64,000 bases of DNA, taken from Culex pipiens pallens. Taxonomy: Eukaryota; Arthropoda; Insecta; Diptera; Culicidae. The position numbers and the translations under genes are program-made. The notes beneath the pieces were generated by a model. That model saw only the letters and a list, made by a program, of their open reading frames with translations. It was not told the origin of the DNA and did no database searches. Positions 10,330-21,668 of the stretch are shown here, in pieces (within the stretch, counting starts at the first letter, position 1; every line of letters starts with the position of its first letter). The stretch spans positions 62,068,269-62,132,268 of the forward strand of contig NC_068939.1 in the NCBI RefSeq assembly GCF_016801865.2. Direction: 5' to 3'.

Positions 10330-11165
10330 GAGCGAGTTTTTCACCAATGTGTAACAGGTCGTATCAAGGTGCTCCGATTTGGATGAATAACCTCCAGCGT
10401 TTGTTTGTCTATGCATGAGATGAACTCATGCCAAATATGAGCCCTCTACGACAAAGGGAATTGGGGTAAAACGGTACCCTTAATCCAACAAATTGTTAAA
10501 AAATATTTTAATCCATTCTAAATGGCAATTTTTCCAATCAAATTTACGACTCCAATACTTCTAACTTACGTGAAATTGTCCGAGGATTCCGAATATGACA
10601 AAATTGAGACCAAAAAGTGCCGCTATGGAAGCCTACAGGGCAAAAACTAACGTTTTAAATTGTTTGTTCTAGAAAAATTGAAAAAAACTATGAGAAAAAC
10701 TGCGATTGGCCAAAAAGTTAATACCTTAGGCTTATAACTAGTCCATGAAATTACCTATCTTTTGACCTATGGGAGTATGGGTGTTGGAGGCTGTTGGAAA
10801 AAGATATTAAGGTTTAAAAAAAATCCATTTTTGACGGTAATTTGCAAAAGCTAAGAGAAAAAGTCAAACCAATCCTGGATGTCTATGGCACATTTTGAAG
10901 TGCTTCAAAAGACCTTTCGAACGCACCTAAGAGAGTTGGAACTGATGAAGTTTTACGGAAATGCGAGCAATTTATGTTTTTATGTTTTTTCGACCTCAAA
11001 CTTCAAAGCCCGTTTTATCCCACTTCCCTTTGTCGTAGAGGGCTCATATTTGGCATGAGTTCATCTCATGCATAGACAAACAAACGCTGAAGGTTCTTCA
11101 TCCAAATCGGAGCACCTTGATACGACCTCTAGAACAACCCGAGCAATATTTACAAAAACTGCCTC
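10330..11165. mobile_element. Palindromic MITE with TTAA target site (piggyBac-like), copy 1
   Basis: It is flanked by TTAA at 10326-10329 and 11166-11169. The ends are GAGCGAGTTTTT and, inverted, GAGGCAGTTTTT. Long inner arms mirror each other: 'tatgcatgagatgaactcat' near 10,410 and its complement near 11,060, both next to 'ccctctacgacaaaggg' or its complement. Both the flanking TTAA and the arms are shared with 34053-35452. There is no transposase. TTAA duplication points to the piggyBac superfamily by inference. Confidence 0.8.
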
Positions 11166-11169
11166 TTAA

Positions 11170-13590
11170 GTATTTCTTCATTTTTCTGAAGAAAAACATT
11201 GAACTTTTATTTCGGAACAATTTCTTCTTACAAAAGATGCCTGGTTGGAAAAGAGGCGCGCGATTGGCAAGTTGTTTTTTTTGTCGGCTTCGTTTGTTTC
11301 GGGCGTTTTTTTTCACGCTGGCGTTTAGGATAGACGATTAGCGCACGTTTTTTTTTTTTATTTTTATGATTCGATTGTGAGTAGCGAGACCTCGCGGTTA
11401 CTCTGCAACGTGTTTTTCGGAGCCTTTTATTTGATATTTTATTTTTCATAAGTCCTTCTTTTATCATCGTTGATTGGAAGGCACGCCGCCGGTTTAGTTC
11501 GTTTAAGTTATTGTATTAATTTTATTACAATCGGTTACGTGGTATCCTGTTTTCTTTTCATTCAAATTCGATTTTATGAAGAGTAAAGCGTCTTTTATTT
11601 ACTATTTTAGAAATTTGCTCCCGTTACCTACATTGTACAAACAGTAAAAATATACTGAAAAGTCCAGCCCATAGCATTAATGCTCGGTCGGCACGCATTC
11701 GATTAAAAAAACTTTCTAAATAATCAATATACTTATCTTTCCGCAGCCGGCTGCCTAAGATTTAAAATTTTCAACCGATAAACAAAATGCTCATGGTCAC
11801 ATCACTGTCACTCGTGAATCCTGACCTCATACCCATCTACTAACCCCCTCAAAACTCATGTGATAGTTTGTCGTAGAAGCAGTCGATTGGGCGGTCTCTA
11901 TCACTGAAGTATCGGACTAACATTCCCATCCACTTCCCCGTGACCCTACCACTGGTCGTGGCCGGCGCCGGTATTGATCAGCATAACAGGGGCCTTTGAG
12001 AAGTTGCGAAGCGAGAAAAGATAGCTCCCACTCATCTTCCACGGCTCGTGGATGTAACTTCTGGAGGTCCTGGTCAATAACGGAGTAACAACTGCGGGTG
12101 GGCACCTATGCTTATTAGGGTGTTTCATCCAAACAAAAAAGTTCTCAGAATCAGGCAAACCGAGGTTCCCCTAGTAGAGGTTACCCATAGGGACTCTCAT
12201 GCCAAATATCAGCCCATTTGGTTGAGAATTGGCCTGTCCCCAGTGGTTTAAAGTTTACATGTAAATTACTATGGGATTTTTATGCTTTTCGTTCAATCGT
12301 TCCTACAGGTCTGGGGACAACATGGATTCACTCGGAATAAAGACAGGTTTGTAGGGGATGGTCCAATGAACAAATTCCAGAAGGAATTAGGGTTGTCCAT
12401 TCTGTCCCCAAGGTGCGCATTGAATCGTCGTCCGGTGTCTCCAGAATCATCGATTCACCCTTCAAATGTACGCAATGTCCTTAGTATGCTATGACGGCTA
12501 GGTGAAAATTACGACGCCCTATGTCAGACGGTGAACACGTGGAGAAGCATCGATTGCATTATTATTACAAAATCATCATGTTACGTTATTTAGAAAAGTT
12601 CAAATTGTTACAGGAACATCAATAATTGTAATTTTATTACTTTAAAGAATGTTTCTGAGACAAAACTTGAGTGTATGCTCTGGACACCTTTTGTGGGGCA
12701 ATTTTTTTTGCGAAAATTGACAAAAAATACCATTGTAGGGATCACCCTAGAACGACGTAGGTCACCCTAATGGCCGAACAAAAAAAAAAAATACGGGTCC
12801 AATTATTTTTGCCAAGGAACCCCCAGAAAAATTTGAGCACGATTCAAATGGAATTGCTGTGTTTACAACTTATCGAGAATCAGGCATCTGGTTAATTTGA
12901 AACTGTTTTTAGTAAAACTAACACAAAACAAAATAAAGGTAACATCTAGTTTTCATAATTGAAACAATCAAATCGTGCATTTAAAAAAATACATAAACGT
13001 AGAGATATGTTCAACAACCATGCAACTCCGTTGAAACCAAGTGGGTTGCAATAGTTAAATGGAGGCGCGTGATGCTTAATCCGCAAAATAACAATTGGGT
13101 TAGGTCCCCAAACTCAATGAACATATCGTGACACCATATTAATAGAATCTGCATCATAAGTCGACTCCCATCCCGAATTTTCCCGTTCTTCGCAGCTTGT
13201 TCTTCGTCATCACTCTATATCATTGTGGTAGTATAAAAGCACATGTTGAATTACTACTGACTGATCGTCATCAGCGTGCCTCTCTTGCACCTGGTTGGTC
13301 TTAAATTAGATTTTTACGCTACTTCCCAGCTTGTTTCTAACGTAAACAAAGAAATCGTCATTTTATGAACTGCTTATTATTTCGAAAATTTCCCGGGAAT
13401 ATTCGCATGACAGTCTTATGTTCACTTGTAAGTTTTAGTGAAAAAATAAATCAGTGTCGATTACTGAATATATTTCGATCACTCATTATTTTTTAATTTG
13501 ATTTTACTAAAATGCTCATTTCACTAGGACTGAAAATTTTATTTTTGATAACTTTCCTTTATTATTTTGTCCAAATGCGTTTGATTTCAT
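11170..13590. other. Intergenic repeats, no gene seen
   Basis: 11,880-12,180 is unusually GC-rich for this neighbourhood (ccactggtcgtggccggcg). It reads like a fragment of a retroelement or other high-copy repeat, but no reverse-transcriptase motif is visible. 12,190-12,480 holds another repeat-like piece with 'ggcctgtcccc' and 'ggtctggggac' as possible inverted words. The rest is AT-rich with no supported frame. Confidence 0.35.
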
Positions 13591-13591
13591 T

Positions 13592-13738
13592 TAAACATAA
13601 TAATCCAGATGATAATTTGGGTTTCATTTGACCGATCTTTCGTGCGTGAGAGAGGAGAGCCATTTTGGAGCCATTTTCCCTTCGGATTTTTCTCTTGATG
13701 AGCGTCAAAAGATTTTCTTGAATATGCTTCCAACGCTG
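13592..13738 (-). repeat. Dispersed repeat shared with 62.9-63.07 kb
   Basis: Read on the minus strand this matches 62,933-63,072. Shared blocks are catcaagagaaaaa-tccgaaggg, ggctctc-tctc-cgcacgaaagatc and atcat-tggattatt, in the same order and spacing, with about 75-80% identity by eye. This copy lies about 300 bp upstream of the Hsc70-4 heat-shock-like site. Confidence 0.65.
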
Positions 13739-14000
13739 GTCCGTTCAAAATTGGCTTAAAATAGCTTAAAAGCTGGTGGACACAATATAGCAAACATATA
13801 TTTCTAAATTTGAAGCTTTGAATTGTTCTAAAAACTACTGTTTGTTTCTTTATTATCTTAAACACCTTTCGTTTTCTTTTTAGAAAACCACTTTTTTAAT
13901 AAAATATCTCAGTAAATACAATGTAGGAATTCAAATTAAATTTAAAACCAGTCATCTCCGTATCCGACACCGATGCAACTAATCCCGTCCTGAAAGTGAA

Positions 14001-14020
14001 TGAACATTCTAGAGAAGAAG
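14001..14020 (+). promoter_or_regulatory. Heat-shock-element-like site upstream of Hsc70-4
   Basis: The sequence tGAAcaTTCtaGAGaaGAAg has alternating 5-bp units GAA/TTC/GAg/GAA, three of the four perfect. It lies about 150 bp before the likely transcription start. HSF binding is inference; constitutive Hsc70 genes often keep weak elements of this kind. Confidence 0.5.
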
Positions 14021-14149
14021 ATCGCGGATCACGAGTTTGCGCGATTTGAGTTTTCCACTTCTCTCTTTCTATCTTTTCCGGACATTGGGTATTTTAAGCT
14101 CAACCGCCACCGCGTTGGCGAATTATTCTTCAGAAAGACATCGAACGGA

Positions 14150-14155
14150 TCAGTT
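14150..14155 (+). promoter_or_regulatory. Initiator (TCAGTT), likely Hsc70-4 transcription start
   Basis: TCAGTT fits the arthropod initiator consensus, with the start expected at A14152. It precedes an 80-nt leader that ends in a good donor at 14234. There is no TATA box at -30. I infer the start from the motif and the intron only. Confidence 0.45.
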
Positions 14156-14233
14156 CGTTGAAAAGATATTCAAGTGTGCATTCCTTTAATTTAAGCCAAA
14201 AGTGTTACGTAACTGTGCGTAGTTATCATTAAG

Positions 14234-14741
14234 GTGAGTGGAGTGATTTTTGTGAACACGTGCGAAATTTGGCATTTGCTGGGGATTTTTTGACGGTTTT
14301 AGATCGCTGTTAATTAGGCTGGCGCCATTTTCAATTTTAGTTGTGCAGTGAGGAGAGTTGACTTTACGATATTTTGGAAAAAATCTACCGTCAACTGGGG
14401 CGAATTGGGACAGCAGTTTTAACCATGTTAGAGCACAACATTTTGATTTTTCTGGTAGGTTTCAGATAGAACAGACTCAGACCAACAAAATGTGTACATC
14501 AATTTCTAAATTTAAAACCATTAAATGTTCTAAACACTGCTGTCCCTATTCAAACTGTAGTCCCGATTCGCCCCAGATGACGGTACCTCTTCTATGCCAA
14601 TCACGTGATCTAAAAATATCAAATTTTAGCAGTTGCCAACAACGAGTGAAAAAGTCAAATTCTGTGCGCATATTTCCCACGTGTTTTTAAAAATAAATCA
14701 GAAGTGCGAGCAAAAAATTAACTTTGACCAAAATTTTTCAG
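14234..14741 (+). other. 5'UTR intron of Hsc70-4
   Basis: Donor AAG|GTGAGTG (GT at 14234) and acceptor aaatttttcag| ending at 14741, 21 nt before the ATG. Fly Hsc70-4 also has a leader intron, which supports the placement. The intron contains a MITE at 14386-14585. Confidence 0.75.
14386..14585. mobile_element. TA-flanked MITE in the Hsc70-4 leader intron
   Basis: The ends TACCGTCAACTGGGGCGAAT and ATTCGCCCCAGATGACGGTA (complementary) form imperfect terminal inverted repeats over about 28 bp. Length is 200 bp. The related copy at 33291-33511 shares both ends and the internal 'ctgctgtccctat' block. Confidence 0.8.
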
Positions 14742-14762
14742 ACAAGTAAAAAAAGCAGAACC

Positions 14763-17700
14763 ATGTCCAAGTCTCCGGCGATCGGTATCGATCTGGGCAC
14801 GACCTACAGCTGCGTGGGCGTTTTCCAGCATGGCAAGGTGGACATTATTGCCAACGACCAGGGCAACCGCACCACGCCGTCCTACGTGGCGTTCACGGAC
14901 ACGGAACGCCTGATCGGGGACGCCGCCAAGAACCAGGTGGCCATGAACCCGAACAACACTATTTTCGGTGAGTGCGATGCGACATTGACACTATCGATCA
15001 AATTTAGGTGCAATCGGAAATGTTTGATGCGATGAGAGACAAGTGAGGGTAAATTGAAATTAAACGGTGTTTTTTTCGAAGTGGGATTTAAAACCATATT
15101 TAACCTACCATGCGTCTCCACCAAATTTAACAAGCCTTAATTCCATTTATTGCGGCTCCACCAAATTCAACAAGCTTTAATAATGTTTATTGGAGACATT
15201 TTAAAGGGTTTGTTAAGTTTGTGCTTACACGTTGTTACAAGTTGTGAATATTATTCCTATTCCTTCTATTCATTGAAGAGATATAAAAATCATCATTAAT
15301 AAATTATTGCGAAACAGGACGTCAATGATTTTATTACATAATTCAGTACATTTTGAGAAACACTTATTTTAGAACAAAAAGTGTCTTCAACTGGCAGCAG
15401 CACCAGCATTGGTGCAGATATTTGTTAATGTGTAACAACTTTTTCATTTATTATTAAGAGGAACAAAATTCGAAGCGCATGAAATATTACTGCAAAAATA
15501 CTGAAACTTTGTAAGCCATTTTGCATAATTAGGTTTTTCATATTCCATACAATTTTGGGGGCTGTCCATAGAAAAGTGCTATGAAAACATTCGAAAATCT
15601 GTATCTCGAAAAGAGATTTTCTGATCGATTTGGTGTCATCTGCAAATTTGTTCGATAAAAAGGACTATTCAGAAAAAAATAGTTATACTATTGAAAAAAT
15701 TATACATTTTGTAAATCACTTTATTGTCCAAAACCTATTTTTTTAACATACTTTACCATACTACAAAGCAAATTCTGATGTTCGTGTTCAGTTAATATTT
15801 ACTGAAAACTGCACTACCGAAATTTTCAGTTAGTTTTTCGCTGAACATCAGTAAAAATTTGTATGGAGCTGTCAAAGTTTGCTGAAATTTCAGCAAGTTT
15901 TCATTTACTGAAAACTGAATTTCAGTAGTGCAGATTTATGTAAATTTAACTGAATTCAGTAATGAGAAAATGGTGTGTACCTTTAATTTTTTTTAATTTT
16001 TTGATGTTAATGTCTTAGTAGACAAAAAGTGCCAACTTTTGAGCTATAGGGCATGACGGACGTGTTATTTTTGGCCAAATAAAAAAAATGTTTTTTTTTT
16101 AAAAGCACACATACCATTACACCCAACCCCCGGTGGTTGGTCACTTTTTCGTTTGACACTTTTTTAGTTTGTTCCCCGTTGGTTGGTCAAAGTCAAACTA
16201 AAAAGTGACAAACGTTCACTTTTTACACGGCGCTCACGCACACTATCAAAACAAACGTTTGGTAGTGTGTGTAAACTCCGTGTAAAAGGGGTGTCAAACT
16301 AAAAAGTGACCCCCCGTTCGTTTGACAACAGTTGGTGTCAAACCATCGGGGTTTGAGTGTATTCCAAAATCATTTTTAGAGTCAAAACTAAGTTCTGGAT
16401 TGAGAACTACTTTTGTTAAATTAAGATAAAGTGCATCGTTTTTGGTGGGTCTCGTGGCGCAGGGGTAGCGGCTTCGGCTGCCGATCCCGATGATGCTATG
16501 AGACGCGGGTTCGATTCCCGCCTTATCCACTGAGCTTCTATCGGATGGTGAAGTAAAACGTCGGTCCCGGTTTCTCCTGTCTCGTCAGAGGCGCTGGAGC
16601 AGAAATCCCACGTTAGAGGAAGGCCATGCCCCGGGGGGCGTAGTGCCAATAGTTTCGTTTTTTCGCATCGTTTTTGAGTTAATGCCATTTTTTGGTTAAA
16701 TTATTTAACAAAATTTTCTTTTTATTTTTTTTAAATAGTTGTGAAAGTGATAGTTTTAAAATATTTGAAAATAATTTATTCTAGAGGCTGTGAATATTCT
16801 CTATAATTTTCTATTTGGACATTGCTGGTCGGAGTTTTGGTTGCTGAGAATGAAAATTACCAAAAATGTTTATTTCTGCCCAATTGACCTTCAATTTTCA
16901 ATCAATGATATCTTGAAAATCAACCTGTGTAAAATTTTCTCCACTCTTTGAAAAAATATTTTCAGATTTTTGAAATCACGACTCGCAATTTAAATATGTT
17001 AAAAAAAATCTTAAAGAAGATGCTATAATTTCACACCAGTTTACCTTTTAATTAAATATAGAATTTTTTTATTTTCACTTTTTAACATTGAAAATCTGAT
17101 GAATGGTTTCCAATATATCATCGATTGAAAAGTGAAGGTGAATTGGGTAGGCTTTAAAAAAACTTTCGGGAATTTTCATTCTTGGCAAGGCCATACATAT
17201 CTCATCAACCAAAGGTCGAATCAACAATGTCCAAAAAAGTAAATTGTAGAAAATTTTCTCAGTTTTTCGAAAACATTTTTTTTTCTAAGATGGATAAGAA
17301 CGGACCCTTTTTTAAAATTTATGAAAAAATGATTACTATAAAAAATGGCTGTAACTAAAATAAACGGCGCAATTCATCAAAACTCATCATCAAAAGTTAC
17401 TAAATATTCGATTTAGAATTCATTTTACCATCAAAACGGTTTTTTGTGTGATTTTTAAAATACTTTTTGGGGTCTAATCAACTGAAAACGTTTAAAAAGG
17501 CATTGGTAATCATTTTAAGCATATTTGGGATTGTTTAAACATTTTTTGAATTTCTATAAAATTTCGGTGTGCAGCACCGCAAATCCATTTTTTTTGCAAT
17601 AAATTTGAAAACTATTTTAAAACCCTTTTTTCATTAAAATGTTGAAACTATGCCCCTTACCCTCGACTTTTGTCAGAATATAGAGACATAAACTTAAAAA

Positions 17701-20171
17701 AATATTTGCAACGGCAACGGTTAAAAAAAGTCCGTCATACCTTGGGCGTCATCCATAAAGTATGTCCACTCTAGGGGGGGAGGGGGGGTCTGAGCGAGTG
17801 TGAAATTGCGTGTTATAAGTATAGGAAAAGCGTGACAAAGGGGGGGGGAGGGGGGCTAAATTTTGGATGATTTTAGCGTGACGTACTTTATGAATGAAGC
17901 CTTATTGCTCAAAAATTGGCAGAAGACATAAATATCAACAAATGGAAACAAATCAAATTGGGTAAAGTTCGACAAAATCAAGGTGAAAAGGGAGGTATTG
18001 CTACATTATTTAAATATTTTTTTTAGAGTGAATCTTTTTTTTTCAGAATAGTACTACATTACCTACAACTTTGTCGAAGACACCAAATCGATCAGAAAAT
18101 CTTTTTTCGAGTACAGATTTCGTTTCATAGCACTTTTCTATGGATAGCCCATCAATTTGTAAGGAAACTTGTATGAAAAAATAAGGCAAAATAAAAAATA
18201 TAGCAACGAAAAGGCGATTTGCGAAATTCTAGACAATTGCTCTTAAGAGTCTTTATTTTCAACTGATTCGAGTGATATCGGCTAGGATTTCGCTAACTAT
18301 TGGTCCGGTTATCAATATTGAAAGGAAGTACCATCCCATGGGGGATTTTTTTTTAAATTGATCGAGTTAATCGAATCCTATTTACTTCAACTAAATTTGT
18401 TTTTAAAAATCCTCTATTTTTTTTTTTAATTACAGACGCCAAGCGCCTGATCGGCCGCAAGTTCGACGACGCGACCGTCCAGTCGGACATGAAGCACTGG
18501 CCGTTCGAGGTGATCAGCGACGGTGGAAAGCCCAAGCTGAAGGTCGAGTACAAGGGCGAGCACAAGTCGTTCTTCCCGGAGGAGGTCTCTTCGATGGTGC
18601 TGACCAAGATGAAGGAAACGGCCGAGGCTTACCTGGGCATTAAGATCGCGAATGCCGTTGTTACGGTTCCGGCTTACTTCAACGACTCGCAGCGTCAGGC
18701 CACGAAGGATGCTGGAGCGATCGCCGGGTTGAACGTGCTGCGTATCATCAACGAGCCAACGGCTGCGGCTATCGCCTATGGGCTGGACAAGCAGGGTCAT
18801 GGCGAAAGAAACGTGCTGATCTTTGATTTGGGCGGTGGAACTTTTGATGTGTCGGTGCTGACCATTGAGGATGGTATCTTCGAGGTCAAGTCTACGGCCG
18901 GTGATACTCACTTGGGTGGGGAGGACTTTGACAACCGCATGGTGAGCCACTTTGTGGAGGAGTTCAAGCGTAAGCACAAGAAGGACTTGGCGAGCAACAA
19001 GCGCGCGTTGAGACGGTTGAGGACGGCTTGCGAGCGGGCAAAGCGCACGCTGTCGGCTTCGACCCAGGCCAGCATTGAGATTGATTCGCTGTTTGAGGGT
19101 ATTGACTTTTACACCTCGATCACGCGGGCTCGCTTCGAGGAGCTGAACTCGGACCTGTTCCGCGATACGATGGAACCGGTTTCGAAGGCATTGCGCGACG
19201 CCAAGATGGACAAGGGAGCGATTCACGATATTGTGCTGGTTGGAGGATCTACCCGCATTCCGAAGGTGCAGAAGTTGCTGCAGGACTTCTTCAACGGCAA
19301 GGAGCTGAACAAGTCGATCAATCCGGATGAAGCTGTCGCTTACGGAGCTGCTGTTCAGGCTGCCATCCTTCAGGGTGATACTTCGGAGGCCGTCCAGGAT
19401 CTGCTGCTGTTGGATGTGACTCCACTGTCGCTGGGCATTGAAACCGCTGGAGGTGTCATGACCGTACTGATCAAGCGCAACACCACCATTCCAACCAAGC
19501 AGACGCAAACCTTCACGACGTACTCGGACAACCAGCCCGGAGTGCTGATCCAGGTGTACGAGGGTGAACGTGCCATGACCAAGGACAACAACCTGCTGGG
19601 CAAGTTCGAACTGAGCGGAATCCCTCCGGCGCCACGTGGAGTTCCTCAGATTGAGGTCACCTTCGATCTGGATGCCAACGGTATCATGAACGTGTCGGCC
19701 ATCGAAAAGTCCACCAACAAGGAGAACCGCATCACCATCACCAACGACAAGGGTCGCCTCAGCAAGGAGGACATCGATCGGATGGTCAACGAAGCGGAAA
19801 AGTTCCGCAACGAGGACGAGCAGCAGAAGGAGAAGATCACCGCCAAGAACTCGCTCGAGTCGTACTGCTTCAACATGAAGTCCACCATGGAGGATGCCAA
19901 CCTCAAGGACAAGATCCCGGACGCGGACAAGACGCTGATCATGGACAAGTGCAACGCCACGATCGCCTGGCTGGACGGTAACCAGACCGCCGAGAAGGAA
20001 GAGTTTGAGCACAAGCAGAAGGAGCTGGAAGCCGTCTGCAACCCGATCATTCAGAAGCTGTACGCCAGCACTGGTGGAGCTCCCGGTGGAATGCCCGGCG
20101 GTATGCCAGGTGCCGGAGCTCCCCCACCACCGTCCGGAGGTGCCGGACCAACCATTGAGGAGGTCGATTAA
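14763..20171 (+). CDS. Hsc70-4: Constitutive cytosolic Hsp70 chaperone (heat shock cognate 70, HSPA8 type), 2 coding exons
   Basis: Exons 14763-14967 and 18436-20171 join through a split codon (G|AC, Asp69) to give 646 aa, the same length as human HSPA8. The ATPase domain is residues about 1-385. Its signatures are IDLGTTYS (9-16), IFDLGGGTFDVS near 196-207 and VLVGGSTRIPKVQ near 335-347. The substrate-binding domain follows, then a helical lid and a Gly/Met/Pro-rich tail ending TIEEVD, the TPR-cochaperone dock. The protein folds and disassembles client proteins with J-proteins in an ATP cycle and uncoats clathrin vesicles in this class. I chose the start at MSKSPAIG because it matches the family N-terminus; an upstream in-frame ATG at 14724 lies inside the leader intron. 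Coding and leader introns set it apart from the intronless inducible Hsp70 genes. Exon GC content is high, flanks are AT-rich. Identity as the Hsc70-4 orthologue is from sequence recall and is very likely. Confidence 0.97.
16118..16361 (-). mobile_element. TA-flanked MITE, copy D
   Basis: It has the same family and orientation as the copy at 3820-4060. It begins TACACCCAACCCCCGGTGG and ends CATCGGGGTTTGAGTGTA, 244 bp. Confidence 0.85.
16445..16664 (+). mobile_element. tRNA-derived SINE with perfect 12-bp target duplication
   Basis: The direct repeat GCATCGTTTTTG lies at 16433-16444 and 16665-16676. The head carries RNA polymerase III box A (TGGCGCAGGGGTAGC) and box B (GGGTTCGATTCCC) about 45 bp apart in a tRNA-like fold. 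A unique body with ccccggggggcgtagtgcc follows, then a short T-rich tail. The opposite-strand copy at 54492-54710 is almost identical. Confidence 0.92.
17465..17720. repeat. GGCCGTTGCAAA-family fragment
   Basis: It shares aatcaactgaaaac, agcaccgcaaa and the terminal agacataaactt...atatttgcaacgg with the copies at 5,831, 47,956 and 52,026. Confidence 0.5.
17744..17901. mobile_element. Short MITE with GGGCGTCATCCATAAAGTA ends
   Basis: The left GGGCGTCATCCATAAAGTA and right TACTTTATGAATGAAGCC are imperfect terminal inverted repeats. The interior has two G-runs (gggggggaggggggg type). Length is about 158 bp. Confidence 0.65.
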
Positions 20172-20191
20172 GGACATACCCATTCTTTCTC

Positions 20192-20197
20192 AATAAA
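20192..20197 (+). terminator. Poly(A) signal of Hsc70-4
   Basis: AATAAA starts 21 bp after the stop codon and merges with an A-run. This implies a very short 3'UTR of about 40 nt. A longer form cannot be excluded. Confidence 0.5.
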
Positions 20198-20234
20198 AAA
20201 AAAAACTTAAAAAAACACACTCAATTTAATTAAT

Positions 20235-21660
20235 CCGTTGTTTTTGTTCTCTTTATTTCTGAAACGACATCTCCTGGTTCACCATGAATACACAGCTTCA
20301 GAGTTGCTTTTGTTGTTGGATGCTTTTGGGCCACAACACCTGACTGACTGACCGACTGACCGTCTTCTTCTTTCGTACAAAAGTAATAATATAGCAACAA
20401 ATAAGATTATTTTCTTCACATATCGAGTAACACAGCTGATTTCATCCGATGTTTCCATTGTTTTTTTTTTTGAGTAATTTCCGCGCTTTGAACAGATTTG
20501 TTTTTGTCTTTTGGTGATTTTATACATTTTGCTCTCTTCCTCTGTTTGTTTGTATATTTAAGTTTGCCTAATTTAGCTCATGCAACGAACAATCGCTACA
20601 AGTTTGCAACATTTTTTCCCTTATTATGTTCGACAGCCATATTGTTTGTTATCCTTAAACTCTACATACCAGCCAATTTTATTCTAGGATTTTTTTCTTC
20701 ATTTTGTTAATTTTAAACCCATTGGGAAGCAATTTAACGATTTTATTTTCTCTTTTGATTTGGTCTAGACTTTGAAGACGAAATTAACGAAATTATTTCC
20801 TTTTTCTTTAATTTTATTACAAATATTCATCAGCTAAGCTTAGTTGACTCAACGCACGGATCTGTGTGTGTGTGTGTGTATCAACACACCTGTATTTACA
20901 GATTTTATTCTTCTATTGTTGTGATGTAATCATAAGTCAATGTCCTTTTCGCCTGTGATTTGCTGTGTGAGATCGTTCCTTTCTAGGCGTTTTCTCCGTC
21001 ATCGTGTGTGGTTTTTGTGAGCTTGTGTTTCCATTCTTTATTTGCTTTCGTTTTTTTCTGGTTGCTACACTTAATCACACACCGTTCAATGCGTTAAATA
21101 TATCAGTCTATCTTTAACAAGTGTGTCTTTGATCGATATATAAAAGAATCTGTTTGTTTTGGTGGAAACGCGTGAAATTAACAGTTTAGCTGTTCGCAAG
21201 CTGGTGATTGTTACTTGAATCATTGAAAAAAGAGTCGAATGACAATTTATCTTTAAAAATAAAAGAAGTTTACCACACGGAGAAATAACTTTGTTGCTGG
21301 TTTCGAGTTTCATGAACGCATGCTCTCGATTTCGGGAACTGATTTTTCTCCGGGTATTATATTAAAAAATATCATATCACTCAAGACTTACAAAACCGGT
21401 TCCCCTGACGATCCGGTTAGCTCCTACAGTGTCTTTTCACAGAAGAAATATTACGGTAATATTTATCTGGAAATGGTGACAGATCTTGTGTATTTTTTTT
21501 CTGATGTAATATTACATCAGAAAACGATGAATTTTCATCAGTTTCTGGTGAATATTTATCAGGTTCACATTTTTACACATTTTTTAGATAATATTACTCA
21601 AACAGAGGTAATCTTCAACCTGCCAAATTTTTAGCAGTCCAAAATTCTACTTTTTTTGCT
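20235..21660 (-). other. TE-poor T/G-rich region, possible distal 3'UTR of the minus-strand gene
   Basis: 20,235-21,330 lacks visible transposon ends and is rich in T/G words, including a (TG)n run at 20,865-20,880. On the minus strand an AATAAA (plus TTTATT at 20252-20257) would end transcripts tail-to-tail with Hsc70-4, about 40 bp away. 21,330-21,660 is AT-rich with repeated 'aatattac' words. Assignment to a UTR is inference. Confidence 0.35.
20252..20257 (-). terminator. Candidate minus-strand poly(A) signal
   Basis: TTTATT on the plus strand reads AATAAA on the minus strand. It is the last such signal before the convergent Hsc70-4 gene. It may end the long minus-strand transcript, but other AATAAA words lie closer to the coding exons. 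Confidence 0.3.
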
Positions 21661-21668
21661 GTGTACAG

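Larger units (their letters stand above)
15557..18150. mobile_element. Inverted-end transposon remnant hosting nested insertions
   Basis: The left end GGGGGCTGTCCATAGAAAAG, then tgctatgaaaac and gattttctgatcgatttggt, is repeated inverted at 18,060-18,150 over about 95 bp with high identity. A further copy of this end lies at 25,699-25,800. No clean target duplication and no transposase frame are visible. Confidence 0.65.
14968..18435 (+). other. Coding intron of Hsc70-4, transposon-filled
   Basis: Donor G|GTGAGTG and acceptor ttttaattacag|AC. The 3,468-bp interior is made largely of a 2.6-kb inverted-end element with a TA-MITE, a SINE, a GGGCGTC MITE and a GGCCGTTGC-family fragment nested in it. 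14,968-15,556 shows no identifiable feature. Confidence 0.85.

Noticed and set aside
18426..20183. 585-codon open frame on the minus strand opposite Hsc70-4
   Set aside because: Long antisense frames are a known by-product of Hsp70 codon bias. It has no domain motifs and lies exactly opposite a certain gene.
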